Shown here in pieces: positions 12,743 through 23,379 of a stretch of DNA of 64,000 bases. Made by a program: the position numbers and the translations under genes. How positions within the stretch are numbered: position 1 is the first letter of the stretch; each line of letters begins with the position of its first letter. Location: positions 2,255,501 through 2,319,500 of the forward strand of contig JAKSXM010000247.1 in NCBI GenBank assembly GCA_022575985.1, written 5' to 3'. The notes below the pieces were generated by a model that had not been told where the DNA came from, did not search any database, and worked only from the letters and a program-made list of their open reading frames with translations. Origin of the DNA: Anagrus nilaparvatae (lineage: Eukaryota; Arthropoda; Insecta; Hymenoptera; Mymaridae).

Positions 12743-12880
12743 AATAAAAAAATACTTTTAAAAGTTAATAGAAATGTATGTATGATTGCATGCTTGTAAT
12801 CGGTGATATCAGTGGCATATTAATGTATTAAGATCATAATTATTTGAGGAACCTTAGTGCCAGCTAGTTGGCAGGGTATT
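12743..12880. repeat. Module adjoining the satellite, copy 1
   Basis: This stretch is nearly identical to 15808-15940. It contains GATTGCATGCTTGTAATCGG, TGATATCAGTGGCATATTAA and GAGGAACCTTAGTGCCAGCT. It ends in GCCAGCTAGTTGGC, a near-perfect hairpin, then AGGGTAT. In both places it directly follows the satellite, so module and satellite belong to one element. The hairpin recalls Helitron 3' ends, but the CTRR terminus of Helitrons was not seen. Confidence 0.75.
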
Positions 12881-13161
12881 TTTTAAATTTATTGGATTAA
12901 AAAAGTATAAATGTGTCTTATCTAAGTCTAGCTGTTTAAGATAAAATTGTATTACAAAAATTTAATAGATTTATTATATATTTTTTTGCAGATATAAAAT
13001 GTAATTAAAATTAAATTTTGTTTATGTAACGTCCTTATTTTTAAATAATATAAAGAATAATACTATGAATTTTATCAAGATGGTAAAATTTTTCGTAAAA
13101 CAGAAGCAAAACTGTACTGTGTCAAAATTTAACAATTCTTTTATTCTAACCTTTTATGGTA

Positions 13162-13530
13162 GCGATCTTGTTCAACACAAAAAAAATTGAACACATAATT
13201 TTCAAACACCGAAATTAAAACACGCAAAATTCAATACGCATTATTTTATAACACATTTTTTTGCACATCATTTAAATACAACACAAATTTTTTGACACGT
13301 TTTATTCAACACAAAATTAAATATTTTATGCAAATTACGTAAAAACTAATTAAATTTCAGTTTTTTGTGTTGAATTTGTGTCAAATAAAATGTGCTGAAA
13401 AATTTTGTGTTCAATTTAAATCGTGTGTGTAATAAATGGTGTTAAAAATTTACTGTGTTGAGTTTTATGTGTTTTGATTTCGGTGTTCAAATGTGATGTG
13501 TATTATTTTTTTCGTGTCGAGTAAGATCGC
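13162..13530. mobile_element. TA-flanked MITE with long inverted repeats (GCGATCTT family), full copy
   Basis: A 369-bp palindromic element begins GCGATCTTGTTCAACAC and ends with the inverse (GTCGAGTAAGATCGC). The arms run about 150 bp and are full of ACACA/AACAC words. It is flanked on both sides by TA (13160-13161 and 13531-13532), the target duplication typical of Tc1/mariner-like transposition. It has no coding capacity. A half copy is at 21005-21189. Confidence 0.85.
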
Positions 13531-13542
13531 TATCCCTTTTAT

Positions 13543-13622
13543 TTTCTCACAAGAGAAATGACTTTCTGATGTTATAAGACCATGACTTTTGATCTCATTT
13601 GAAATGTCTTAAAAAATTCATG
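13543..13622. repeat. Dispersed ~80-bp repeat, copy 1
   Basis: TTCTCACAAGAGAAATGACT followed by TTCTGATGTTATAAGA is shared almost exactly with 15055-15130. Weaker similarity then continues to AAAAATTCAT. The function and parent element are unknown. The two copies lie in the same orientation about 1.5 kb apart. Confidence 0.65.
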
Positions 13623-15054
13623 TGGTTAATAAAAAATATAAATTCAATTGGTTTTAATTAAAATATATTAATATTAATAAAATTATAGAGGTGAAGTATA
13701 TCTGCATTTTTTGATATTTGTGTTGCCTACTATATTATCAGTTTTTAGGCCTTGCCTAAAAAAGCTTACTTCTTTGTTTTTCAAAAATTGATCTTATTAT
13801 TTCTTTTACTCCTATTTTTCATTGTCCGCGATTTCAATTTTAAAACTATACCAATTATTAATATTAAGGTATTGTGAATTCTAGTATTTAAAAATGTACT
13901 TTTAATGAAATTGCATTAAAGTGTTACAAAAATATTATTTCAGCAAATCTCATATGTCAAAAAGATTTCTCGCAACTAAAATGAACTTCCAACATTATAA
14001 TATAATAATACTAGAGCTTTAAAACAAATTTTTTAAACATAAACTGTACAGAGTAAATATTTTTTTCATAATATAATAGTGAGACTGCTTCTCGTTACCT
14101 TTAAAACTTTTTAATAATTTTTTTAAAGCTCCTGGTTTAAATGAATAAATATTTATATAAATATATAAATATGACTGAATTATTGATTATAACTTAAAAA
14201 TTCAAACGTAGGAAATAATTCTTTCCGAATTTCTTTTAATCAAGTACTCTGAGTTTTTAAAACTTCTAATATTATGGATTTAAAAATAATTTTATTAATA
14301 ATCCATGTAGAGTTAAATAATCTATTCCAACGCTTGGTGACCCTTTCAATCTTTATCTCTTATCGACAATGTATGTGAAATTTGTAAATAAAATTTTATT
14401 AAATAAAAATTAAAAAAATAATGTTTACTAGAAAGTTCATCTATGAATAAAAGATATAATCTTATTTGTACGTTATAAAAGTCAATTTTTTTCAAGGAAA
14501 ACTATTTTGTAACATAACCGCTATTATAATTATTTTCAATAAAAATTATTAGATTACTTATTCTACTGTAAAATTTTTCACTTGTTTCATACGTACTACC
14601 TTATTTCTAAGAATTTTGAATGTGAATTACTGCAGCAATTCAGCTACATGGATAATCATTTTTATGCAATGAAGAGTATAATACTTTGGGTTTTTTGAAA
14701 ATGACTTTACTTCACAGAAATAAATAACCAACAGGTATTTTATATAAAGTATAATTAAATTTTAATTATTCATAAAACTATAGTTTTGAAGCTATATGAA
14801 AAACGCCATTGCCAAACCAGTGACACCGAGGTTCCTCATAAAGTAGGAAAATACATTCTTTAAGAAAAACTTTCATGGCAATACAGGGACTTGATATAAC
14901 TTGAACAAATAAAGAAAAAAAAAGTCGGTATTTATTTTTTGATAGCAAAATTTTTGTTTGAGAAATATTTTCAAAACTTGTCTTAAAATTGTATACCCAC
15001 AAGTATAATATCAAATAATAGGTATACACATACTTAAAATTAATACCTACATTT
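13623..15054. other. AT-rich stretch, no gene recognised
   Basis: No element or gene is recognised. An 83-codon open frame on the minus strand (14778-15029) has no domain and ordinary composition for this DNA. Confidence 0.5.
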
Positions 15055-15130
15055 ATTCTCGCAAGAGAAATGACTTTCTGATGTTATAAGAATAGGACAT
15101 TTTGATCAAAATTTTTATTAAAAATTCATA
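15055..15130. repeat. Dispersed ~80-bp repeat, copy 2
   Basis: Same-orientation copy of 13543-13622, with TTCTCGCAAGAGAAATGACT and then TTCTGATGTTATAAGA. It lies upstream of the second satellite copy. Confidence 0.65.
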
Positions 15131-15565
15131 ACGTAAAATTTTAAATTAAAAACTTACAACGCAATGTTATATGGCAAAATATCTAATTATCCTTTTCAGT
15201 ATTTTTCTCTCTTAATGTGACTTTTTATGCTGTTTAGAATGCCATTCATCGAAAATATCGAGAACTTCGTCTAATATAGATTCAGTGACATCCAAAAATT
15301 ATTAATATTGTAATAAAAGTATAACAAATATGTTGATCGAATGTTTTCCTCGATTCATTATGACAAAACATTCTGTATCTTTTTATTATTATTGCATGTA
15401 ATAAATATAATTTTCAGCTGGTTCATTTATTGACGTGAAATTCCTCTTTGGTTCCTCAATGAGATACCATTGTGATGGGTCAAATTTTTATTTCTGATTT
15501 TTTGGCATATAAGCACGTTTTGAGACCTCAGGAAGCTAAAAACCGTTTTAAAAAAAGTCTGTATG

Positions 15566-15593
15566 TTTGTGTATGTGTGTGTGTGTGTGTATG
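15566..15593. repeat. GT microsatellite
   Basis: A GT-rich run, with a pure block of nine GT units, lies immediately before the C-type satellite unit. It creates a spurious VCVCVC-type reading frame on both strands. Confidence 0.85.
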
Positions 15594-15807
15594 TAACCGG
15601 CGATATTTCACAACCGTTATGAAATTAAGACCTAATTTTTTTTTCAAAAATTTTTTCACCAAAAAAGCTCTAGGTACTTTTTTTTTTTTATTAATTTGGA
15701 TGTAATACCTCATTTATTTCCACGAAAGTACTTATATTTGAAAGTATGGTTCTTACTCGATATCTCGAATCTGATACTTAATTTTTTGAAAATTTTGGAT
15801 TTTGATG
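15593..15807. repeat. Second satellite copy, C-A order
   Basis: A C-type unit (GTAACCGGCGATATTTCACA) is followed by an A-type unit (AAAGTACTTATATTTGAAAG at 15725, then ATATCTCGAATCTGATA). This is the same order as in the array at 11.9-12.7 kb. It then joins the shared module at 15808, which shows that the satellite is part of a defined repeat unit. Confidence 0.75.
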
Positions 15808-15940
15808 AATAAAAAAAACTTTTAAAAGTTAATAGAAATGTATGTATAATTGCATGCTTGTAATCGGTGATATCAGTGGCATATTAATGTATTAAGATCA
15901 TTGTTTGAGGAACCTTAGTGCCAGCTAGTTGGCAGGGTAT
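15808..15940. repeat. Module adjoining the satellite, copy 2
   Basis: Near-identical to 12743-12880, with a small deletion after ATTAAGATCAT. It ends in the same GCCAGCTAGTTGGC hairpin and AGGGTAT. Beyond this the two loci diverge, so the module end is a real element boundary. Confidence 0.75.
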
Positions 15941-15944
15941 TTAA

Positions 15945-16063
15945 AAAATATTGCTAATTAAGCCAAGTTTTGGTATGCCTCTGAGGTTTTCGGGGTCACT
16001 GATGACTATTCTGAAATCAGAATTCTTTAAATTCAAAATGGCGTACCCATTTTTTAAACTACA
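15945..16063. mobile_element. Fragment of foldback family L1 (GCCAGCAATG ends)
   Basis: The order TTAAGCCAAGTTTTGGTATG, then TTTTCGGGGTCACTGATGAC, then ATTCAAAATGGCGTACCC parallels the left arm of the element at 20340-20430 (GGTACCCCAGTAAGTTTCCG, GGGGTCGCTGATCAC, CAAAATGGCGTA). The fragment breaks off at TACACGGTAAAAAAAATG, which looks like the TA-CAC start of another element. Confidence 0.55.
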
Positions 16064-16189
16064 CGGTAAAAAAAATGTACACAATATTAGGTTTACACGG
16101 TTCTCTTGAAGACAAAGTAAGGTTTTCCAAAATGACACCAAAATCTGAACATAGGGCATATTTCTTGAATACATATATATGTTACGGTT

Positions 16190-16375
16190 AGAGTCCGATC
16201 TCTGGCTAAAGTTAAGACTATCCGGTTAAAGCTAGCTTTAGCCAAGCCGTGTTGGCTAAAGTTCGATTCTCGACAATTTTTATTTTTTTGTTCAACATTA
16301 ACCGGTATCGCTTGGATAAAGCTAACATTATCCAAGCGAGCTGGATAAAGCCCGATTCGTATAAAATTTAATACA
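16190..16375. repeat. Cluster of short inverted words (GGATAAAGC / GGCTAAAGTT)
   Basis: The words GGCTAAAGTTAAGACTATCC, GGTTAAAGCTAGCTTTAGCC, TTGGCTAAAGTTCG, GGATAAAGCTAACATTATCC and GCTGGATAAAGCCCG occur within 180 bp. Several are self-complementary. The layout resembles the word arrays in the terminal repeats at 20454, 38442 and 41847, so this may be the interior of a further MITE starting near 16064. The right end was not found. Confidence 0.45.
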
Positions 16376-16739
16376 ATATAGTAACAAACCAACAAACTTC
16401 TAGTAACTTTTTTTAAAAAAATTTTATTATTTTACCGCTATCATATTTTTGTATTCAATTAAATTTTTTAATATACAATTAGTCAATTAACTGTAATTTT
16501 ATTTATTTTACAATATAATAAAATTTAATAAATTTTATAAAATTTTTAAATAAAATAAAATACCAACCGGAAAATCGGAGCTGCTCTGTTTTTTAAAAAA
16601 CCGCCATTTTGAAATTTTTATTAAAAATAGGTATTCTGTAGTAATTTGAAAAATTGATTGAAATTATATAATTGGTAAAAAATCTTTCTATTATTTTTTT
16701 TTTTTTTTAAATACTGTGCATGTAAAAATATACTTTAAT

Positions 16740-18196
16740 GAGCATCCCGAAATATTAGGGGAAATTCTGCACTAGAATGATATCTAAAAAACCTATTACA
16801 GATTGTTTATACATAAAATAATAATATGTTCCCCGTTGGAATTTTCCCCCTAGCTGCACTTCATGGGGCAGGGGGGGGGGGAAACGTTTTTTTTTCTTCA
16901 AAAATTCATATATCTGGTTCCTTAGCAACAAAATAGGTCTACATGGTCTTAAAAGATTCGTATTTGATACTTTTTTCACATACAAAAGTCAAAAAATAAT
17001 ATTGACCACTTTAGGAACCCTTAAATTCAAAAATACTGAAGACTAACAATAAAAATTTTACTTTAAAATTCAATTATTTTTTTTATTTCAAAAATTACTT
17101 CTCTGGAAAATTTGTTTTTTATCTATTAAAGTCTTTCAAAATGAGCCCGGTTAAAGCAAATTTGAGCAGCGGAAACCGTCAAAATTTTAAAAAAACCAAA
17201 ATTTTTTATGGGGTTTTTTGGAGATTCCAAAGGGATTGTCAACTGTTTGGGAATACGATTTGCTTCTAGCTTTCAAAACTGGTTGTGGTAGTTGAGAAAA
17301 CATCCTTCATACCCTCAGTTTACATGAATGGGCCTCCTGGTCCTAGAATTTAGACCCTATAGCAGGGTTATATGCTATATAAGATAAGATAGGACTTTTT
17401 AGGCTATCTTCTAAATGGCGCTGCTACCTTGTAAGTAAATCAAACACCTTACGGTTGCTCTCATTTTTTTTGAATATTTATCACCTTTTAACCCCCGTAA
17501 ACCGCATTTTTTTGTCAGTAATTATCTTACCGTTATAGTCAGTAAACCAAATAATGACAAAAATGACCAATTATTAAATTGCTGCAAAAATTGTAATTGT
17601 CCCACTCAGGTAAACTGAGGGTATGAAGGATGTTTTTTCAACTACAAAAACCTGTTTTGAAAGTTAGAAGTAAATCGTATTTCCAAACAGTTGACAATCC
17701 CTTTGTAATCTCCAAATAATCCCATAAAAAATTTTGGTTTTTTTTTTTAATTTTGACGGTTTCCGCTGCTCAAATTTGCTCTAATTGGGCTCATTTTGAA
17801 GGGCTTTGATAGGTAAAAAACATATAATTTTTACAGAGAGGTAATTTTTGATATAGCAAAATAATTAAATTCTAAAGTAAAATTTTTAATGTTAGTCTTC
17901 AGTATTTTTGAATTTAAGGGTTCCTAAAGTGGGCAAAATTATTTTTTGACTTTTGTATGTGAAAAAGGAATCAAAGACAAATCTTTTAAGACCATGTAGA
18001 CCTATTTTGTTGCTAAGGAATCAGAGATATGAATTTTTGAAAAAAAACACGTTTTTGCCCCCACCTGCCCTATGAAAAGCAGCTGGGGGCAAAATTCCAA
18101 CGGGGAACTTATTATTTTTTTATACATAAACAATCTGTAAAAGGTTTATTAGATATCATTCTGGTGCAGATTTTCCCCTAATATTCCGGGATGCTC
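16740..18196. mobile_element. Large foldback element, arms ~590 bp
   Basis: The left arm (16740 to about 17340) matches the right arm (about 17605 to 18196) in inverse almost throughout. Examples are GAGCATCCCG at the tips, TTCCCCGTTGGAATTTTCCC against the inverse of GGGGGCAAAATTCCAACGGG, and CATCCTTCATACCCTCAGTT against AACTGAGGGTATGAAGGATG. A unique centre of about 260 bp holds TATATAAGATAAGATAGG. The flanking TTTAAT and TTTGAT may be a diverged 6-bp target duplication. No transposase is encoded. The left arm carries an 11-base G run (16871-16881) absent from the right arm. Confidence 0.8.
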
Positions 18197-20124
18197 TTTG
18201 ATACTGATTAAAAGTTTACATGATTATGCATGACTATTTCCACGTTAAAAATATATTTTTATGCAAAAATTAAAAAATAAATTTTTGGATTCTAATTCAT
18301 TCTTCATTAAAATTTCAGCAATATTAGAGCCCTTATGTATTAATTTAATAATTATTCATACTTTCGTTTAATTTACGGTCTTGTCTTACTTTTTTATATA
18401 TATGACCTTCTCCACGTTAATTTTGCATTTTAAAGTAAAAACAAAATATTCTTTTATTTTGTAGTTTCTATAAATTAAAAAAAAAAAAAAAATGAAAGGA
18501 TAACATTTGTACAGTATAGTTAGTAGGTAAATTCATGCAAGCATGCATATGATCTTTTCCGCATAAATTTAACATTCGGTACAATTTAAGGTAAAATAAA
18601 AGATTTTTATTTAATTCTTTTTTTTTTTCAATTGAGTTTAAAACGACCTTGCTGGACAAATTATAAGGAAAATTTTTCCTTTAAATTATCTGGACGTTCC
18701 AAATCCAATTTTTCAAAAATTTAATTCTTGTTATTTTTTTTTAGAAATATACAAATATTGTTGGTAAAATAGTACGATAAATACACGGCCAGACTGCTTT
18801 GCTTGAAAATAAAAGCAGTTGCTTGAATTTCTTGAAATTTTAAGGATTTTTTCAATATTCTATAACCACTGCTAAAATGGTCAAATAAATGCCATTTTTT
18901 AAAGATTTTTTAACAAATTATTGGATTTTTTTAATAAGGTAACAATTATTAATAAGATAACAAAATTGGGATATTAATTTTAGGAGATAAAAACCACCCC
19001 CATGGCCATAATAAAGAAAACTACAATGAACATGATCTACGTTTATTTTCTTCTTTTTTTTTCAATCTCGCCTTGAAAATATTGTATATAGTATTTTGAA
19101 TTTTGACAATTTTCAATCCAGTTACCTAGAGCTCTAAGGGTCTGAAAATGGGTTAAAACTACCACTAAGTTAAAAAAAAAAGAATAACATATCATAAAAT
19201 TTTTTTTAAAGTTTTTTGTTTCATAATCAAAAAAATAGCAACAACTATTGTCCCAAAAATTTTTTTATCCCCTCAGGGGTGAAAAACCTCTAAATCCAAA
19301 TAAATGAAAAAAATATTGATGAGCTTGAAAAATTAAATTTACTGATTTATTTTCATTTTTTTTTGTATTTAAAGATAGTTTTTAACCCCTGGATGAGGCA
19401 AGGGGAAGGCAAAAGGGTATTTTGAATTAATTAAATTAAATTCTATAATTTGTTAAATAATTTTGACAAAATGTGATTTTTTTTACTATTACCGTGAGGG
19501 CTTTCAATATTCGATTTTTCTGGGATACTTATGCATTGTAGGTTAAAACTGTCCCAAAAATCGGATTCAGCGGGAAACTTTACATAATTTAACTTTTTGA
19601 ATATTTTTTTTGTTAAATGCAGTCGATTTTATAAATTTAATATTAAAAAGTATAGCTAAGAAAATTGAAAAAATCCCAAAACATTAAATGTCTCTAATTT
19701 GGGCAGAATTAAATTTAGAGGGCTCAAATTTTAAGAGAAGTCATATTTTATATATATACAGAAAAAAGTGCAAAATTTAAGAGCATTGTACTTTTCAATG
19801 TTTTTATCCATTTATCCATAACTTTTAAAGTTTTTATTAGTTGATTTTAGCTGTGGTTAAACAATATTTTAAAAAACCCTTAGAAAGGGGTAGTTTTTAC
19901 TAATTAAGAGTTCACAGAGGTGGAAATGGCTGGACACCCACAAAAGTGAATAAATTAGTATTCGTGTATTGCATCTGATTTTACCCGTGTCAAGTTGGTA
20001 GTTATTTTAGACTGATTAATAATTATGTGCCAAATAGACTACTAATAAAAAAACTAATAAAAAATATATTGAGTATTTTAATCTTACATAATACTAATTA
20101 TAACCTGAATTATAACTAATAAAT
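18197..20124. other. AT-rich stretch, no gene recognised
   Basis: Long A and T runs and short chance frames only. Around 19000-19950 the sequence is a little less AT-rich, with phrases such as CCCTCAGGGGTGAAAAACC, perhaps from an old transposon I cannot place. Confidence 0.5.
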
Positions 20125-21004
20125 GTCAAGACGCCAGCAATGTTAAATGCATCCAAAAATTTTATCAGCACGAGAATGGACCTACCTCAGTGAAAAGTAT
20201 GTATTTTTGGTCACTGAAACCGATTTTGAAGGCTTCATTCATTTTCGGATGGCCAGTTTTGAGTAATGAACGCTATATCATAAAAAATGGGTAAAAAATT
20301 AGCAAGATAGGTAAATTCTTGAAAACAATTGATAATTGAGCCTATTTTTGGTACCCCAGTAAGTTTCCGGGGTCGCTGATCACAATTTTGAAGACAGATT
20401 TTTAAAAATCAAAATGGTGGACTCAAAATGGCGTATTTCTAACCTCAGAAATACACTGAAAAAAAAATCCGCTTGCGGCAAGCGGATTTCCGCTTACCGC
20501 AAGCGGATTTTTTTTTTTTTGTTTAAACCATTGCAAATGGCTTGAAACGTAAAAAAAAACCTTAAAAATATTATTTTTTTGAACTCAAAACTTCATAAAA
20601 CTGAATTTTAAAGCTCAAAAGTTAAAAAAATCTTTTTAAAAATAAAGATTACTTATTTAGCTTTTAAAACTTTTTTAAGTGGAATTATTATTGAAAGGTA
20701 ATAATAAAAGGTTAAATAAAACATATTTCATTAATTACTAGCTTCAGAAATTACTGAAAACAGCTGAAAACAACTCAAAACCTAAATTAACCAATTTTGG
20801 ATCATTTTTAAAATAACCAAATCAGTCTTGTTTTTAATGATTTTGTTTATTACTAATTTTTTTACAGATTTTTTTATTATTTACTTTAATTGTACATATT
20901 TTAAAGTATTATTTTTCTGTTAAAAATAATTTTTCTTTTAATTTTAAGCGTCTTAGAACAGTTAAATATTGGTTTTTTTAAAAATTCATAGACTTGCGAT
21001 GGTA

Positions 21005-21189
21005 GCGATCTTACTCGACACAAAAAAAAATTGAACACATCACTTTTGAACACCTAAATTAAAACATACAAAACTCAACACACAATATTTTTTACACTAA
21101 TTATTGCACGCGATTTAAATTAAACACAAAATTTTCAGCTCATTTTATTTGACACAAATTCAAAACAAAAAACTAAAGTTTTTTAGGGG
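21005..21189. mobile_element. Half copy of the GCGATCTT MITE
   Basis: GCGATCTTACTCGACACAAA and the following ACACA-rich arm match one half of the MITE at 13162-13530, including the preceding TA at 21003-21004. The second half is missing. The opposite arm of the host palindrome has about 150 bp (around 21915-22060) that this copy replaces, so insertion was accompanied or followed by deletion. Confidence 0.75.
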
Positions 21190-22407
21190 ACCAATTTTTA
21201 AAAGTTTTGCAGTCTTCAAGAAAAAATTTTCTGAATAATATTTACAAGAATTACTTATATCGAGAGTTCGAGTCCTCGAGATTTCGTTGAAAGCACTATA
21301 GTTTTTTTATCTGGGGTTTTCCTTTGCCATAAAATCTTTAGTTTCTATTTTTACTGGCTTTGTCCAATCTAAATATTTGCATTAGTACCCCATTTGAGCC
21401 TAAAGAGTTTGAAATATTTAAAATTATCTTTAATAAATAAATAGATAGGAAAAAACTGCTTAAAAAAATGCGAAATCGTTTCGTCTGAAGATGAAAATTC
21501 ACTGACTTATCAAATTTTTACGTTATTGTGCTTCAAGTAACGTGTAATTGAGATTGTAGGAGAATTTTTGCAAAATCTTTAATTAACGATAACTCGTTTA
21601 TTAAAAAACAAAAAGTTTTAGCATTTTTTCGAGTGGTTTTTCCCTGACTATTTATTTATTAAAGATAATTTTAAATATTTCAAACCCTTTAAGCTCAAAT
21701 GGGCTACCAATGCAAAATATATAAGATTGGACAAAACCAGTAAAAATAGAAACAAAAGATTTTATGGCTAAGGAAAACAACAGATAAAAAAACTAGTGGT
21801 TTCATCAAATTTCCGAGGAAAAAATATATAAGTAACTCTTCCAAATATTATTCAGAAAATTTTTCCTTGAAGACTGCGAAACTTTTAAAAATTGGTACCC
21901 TCATAATTGGTACCTTAAAAAACTAAATGAATGAATTTTTCTCCTGTAAACTGTTAAAATAAATAGTGAGTTTGAATTGTACGGGAAAAATTACTTGGGA
22001 ATATACATTTTAGTCCAGTTTCTAACATCCTTTGAATCTGCTAGAAAAATCTCAAGTCCATGAATTTTTCAAAAACCCAAATATTTAACATTTGAACTGC
22101 TCTAAGACGTTAAAATAAATTAAAAGAAAAATTATTTTCAACAAAGATATTACTTCAAAATATATAAAATTAAAGTAAATAATAAAAAATCTGTAAAAAA
22201 ATTAGTAATAAACAAAATCATTAAAAACGAGACTGATTTGGTTATTTTAAAAATGATCCAAAATTGGTTAATTTGGGTTTGGAGTTGTTTTCAGCTGTTT
22301 TCGGTAATTTCTGAAGCTAGTAATTAATGAAATATATTTTATTCAACCTTTTATTATTACCTTTCAATAATAATTCCACTTAAAAAAGTTTTAAAAGCTA
22401 AATAATT

Positions 22408-23379
22408 CACGCCTAGCTTGAAAGATCGGATTATGCAAACGTCGGGCACTTGGGATTTTATAGCAGAAAATGAATGTTCAACCTATAAGGAGATAATACT
22501 TTCTCGGATTTAAATGTTTCACCTAGCTTCTTGAGAGTTATTTGATAAAACGTGTCTCTCGGGGCAGCTGAAAATGAGCAAAAATTGTTCCTGCTCGGAT
22601 CGGGCTGAAATTTTCAGGAAAGGTTGCTTTTTTGGTCCCCAAATACATGTTAAAACCCGTTTTTCAAAATCAGTCATCCTCTTCGAGATATTTATCAATA
22701 TGCCTCCCATTTGAAATACATAGGAAAACCCATTTTGTAGCGGGTTTTCTGATTTTGCTTCACAATTTTAGTTTGACTAAGCACGAAACCAATGAGAAAA
22801 GTTTTTTTAAACATTAATATTCATGCCTGCTTCATTATACAGAGAATTGGTGTTTGGCCAACGTGGCAAAACGCCTCCATGTCTGAAAAAATCGCGTTTA
22901 AAATTGAAAAAATAACGTTTTTTAAAAATTATGTATATTAAATTATTTATATGTATATAATTTATTTAAAATTAATGTTAAAAAAAACTTCTCGTTGGTT
23001 TGGTGCTTGGTCATACTAAAATTGTGGAGCAAAATAAGAAAAACCGCTACTAAATGGCTTTTCCCATGTATTTTAAATGGGAGACATATTGATAAATATC
23101 TCGAAGAGAATGACTGATTTTGAAAAACGGGTTTCACCATGTTTTTAGGGACCAAAAAAGCAACCTTTCCTGAAAATTTCAGCCCGATCCGAGCAGGAAC
23201 AATTTTTGCTCATTTTCAGCTGCCCCGAGAGACACGTTTTATCAAATAACTCTCAAGAAGCTAGGTGAAACATTTAAATCCAAGAAAGTATTATCTCCTT
23301 ATAGGTTGAACATTCATTTTCCGCTCTAAAATCCCAAGTGCCCGACGTTTGCATAATCCAATCTTTCAAGCTAGGCGTG
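22408..23379. mobile_element. Foldback element with CACGCCTAGC ends and 6-bp target duplication
   Basis: The 972-bp element begins CACGCCTAGCTTGAAAGATC and ends with its inverse (GGCGTG). The arms of about 450 bp include TGTCTCTCGGGGCAGCTGAA and TTCAGCTGCCCCGAGAGACA. Flanks are ATAATT (22402-22407) and ATAAGT (23380-23385). The other arm of the surrounding palindrome (about 20641-20670) keeps the uninterrupted site, reading CTAAATAAGTAATCT on the same strand, so a 6-bp duplication with one later change is seen directly. Open frames in the two arms are mirror images and not genes. Superfamily unknown. Confidence 0.85.

Noticed and set aside
15472..15713. Overlapping frames on both strands with VCVCVCV and THTHTHT runs
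   Set aside because: They arise from the GT microsatellite.
16255..16275. B-box-like GTTCGATTCTC as a tRNA or SINE promoter
   Set aside because: No matching A box, cloverleaf or tail at suitable distance.
21258..21280. B-box-like GAGTTCGAGTCCTCG
   Set aside because: It lies in the arm of a foldback element with no A box; probably a chance hairpin (TCGAG...CTCGA).
22519..23155. Paired open frames beginning MVPKYMLKPVFQNQS and MVPKNMVKPVFQNQS
   Set aside because: Same mirror effect inside the arms of the element at 22408-23379.
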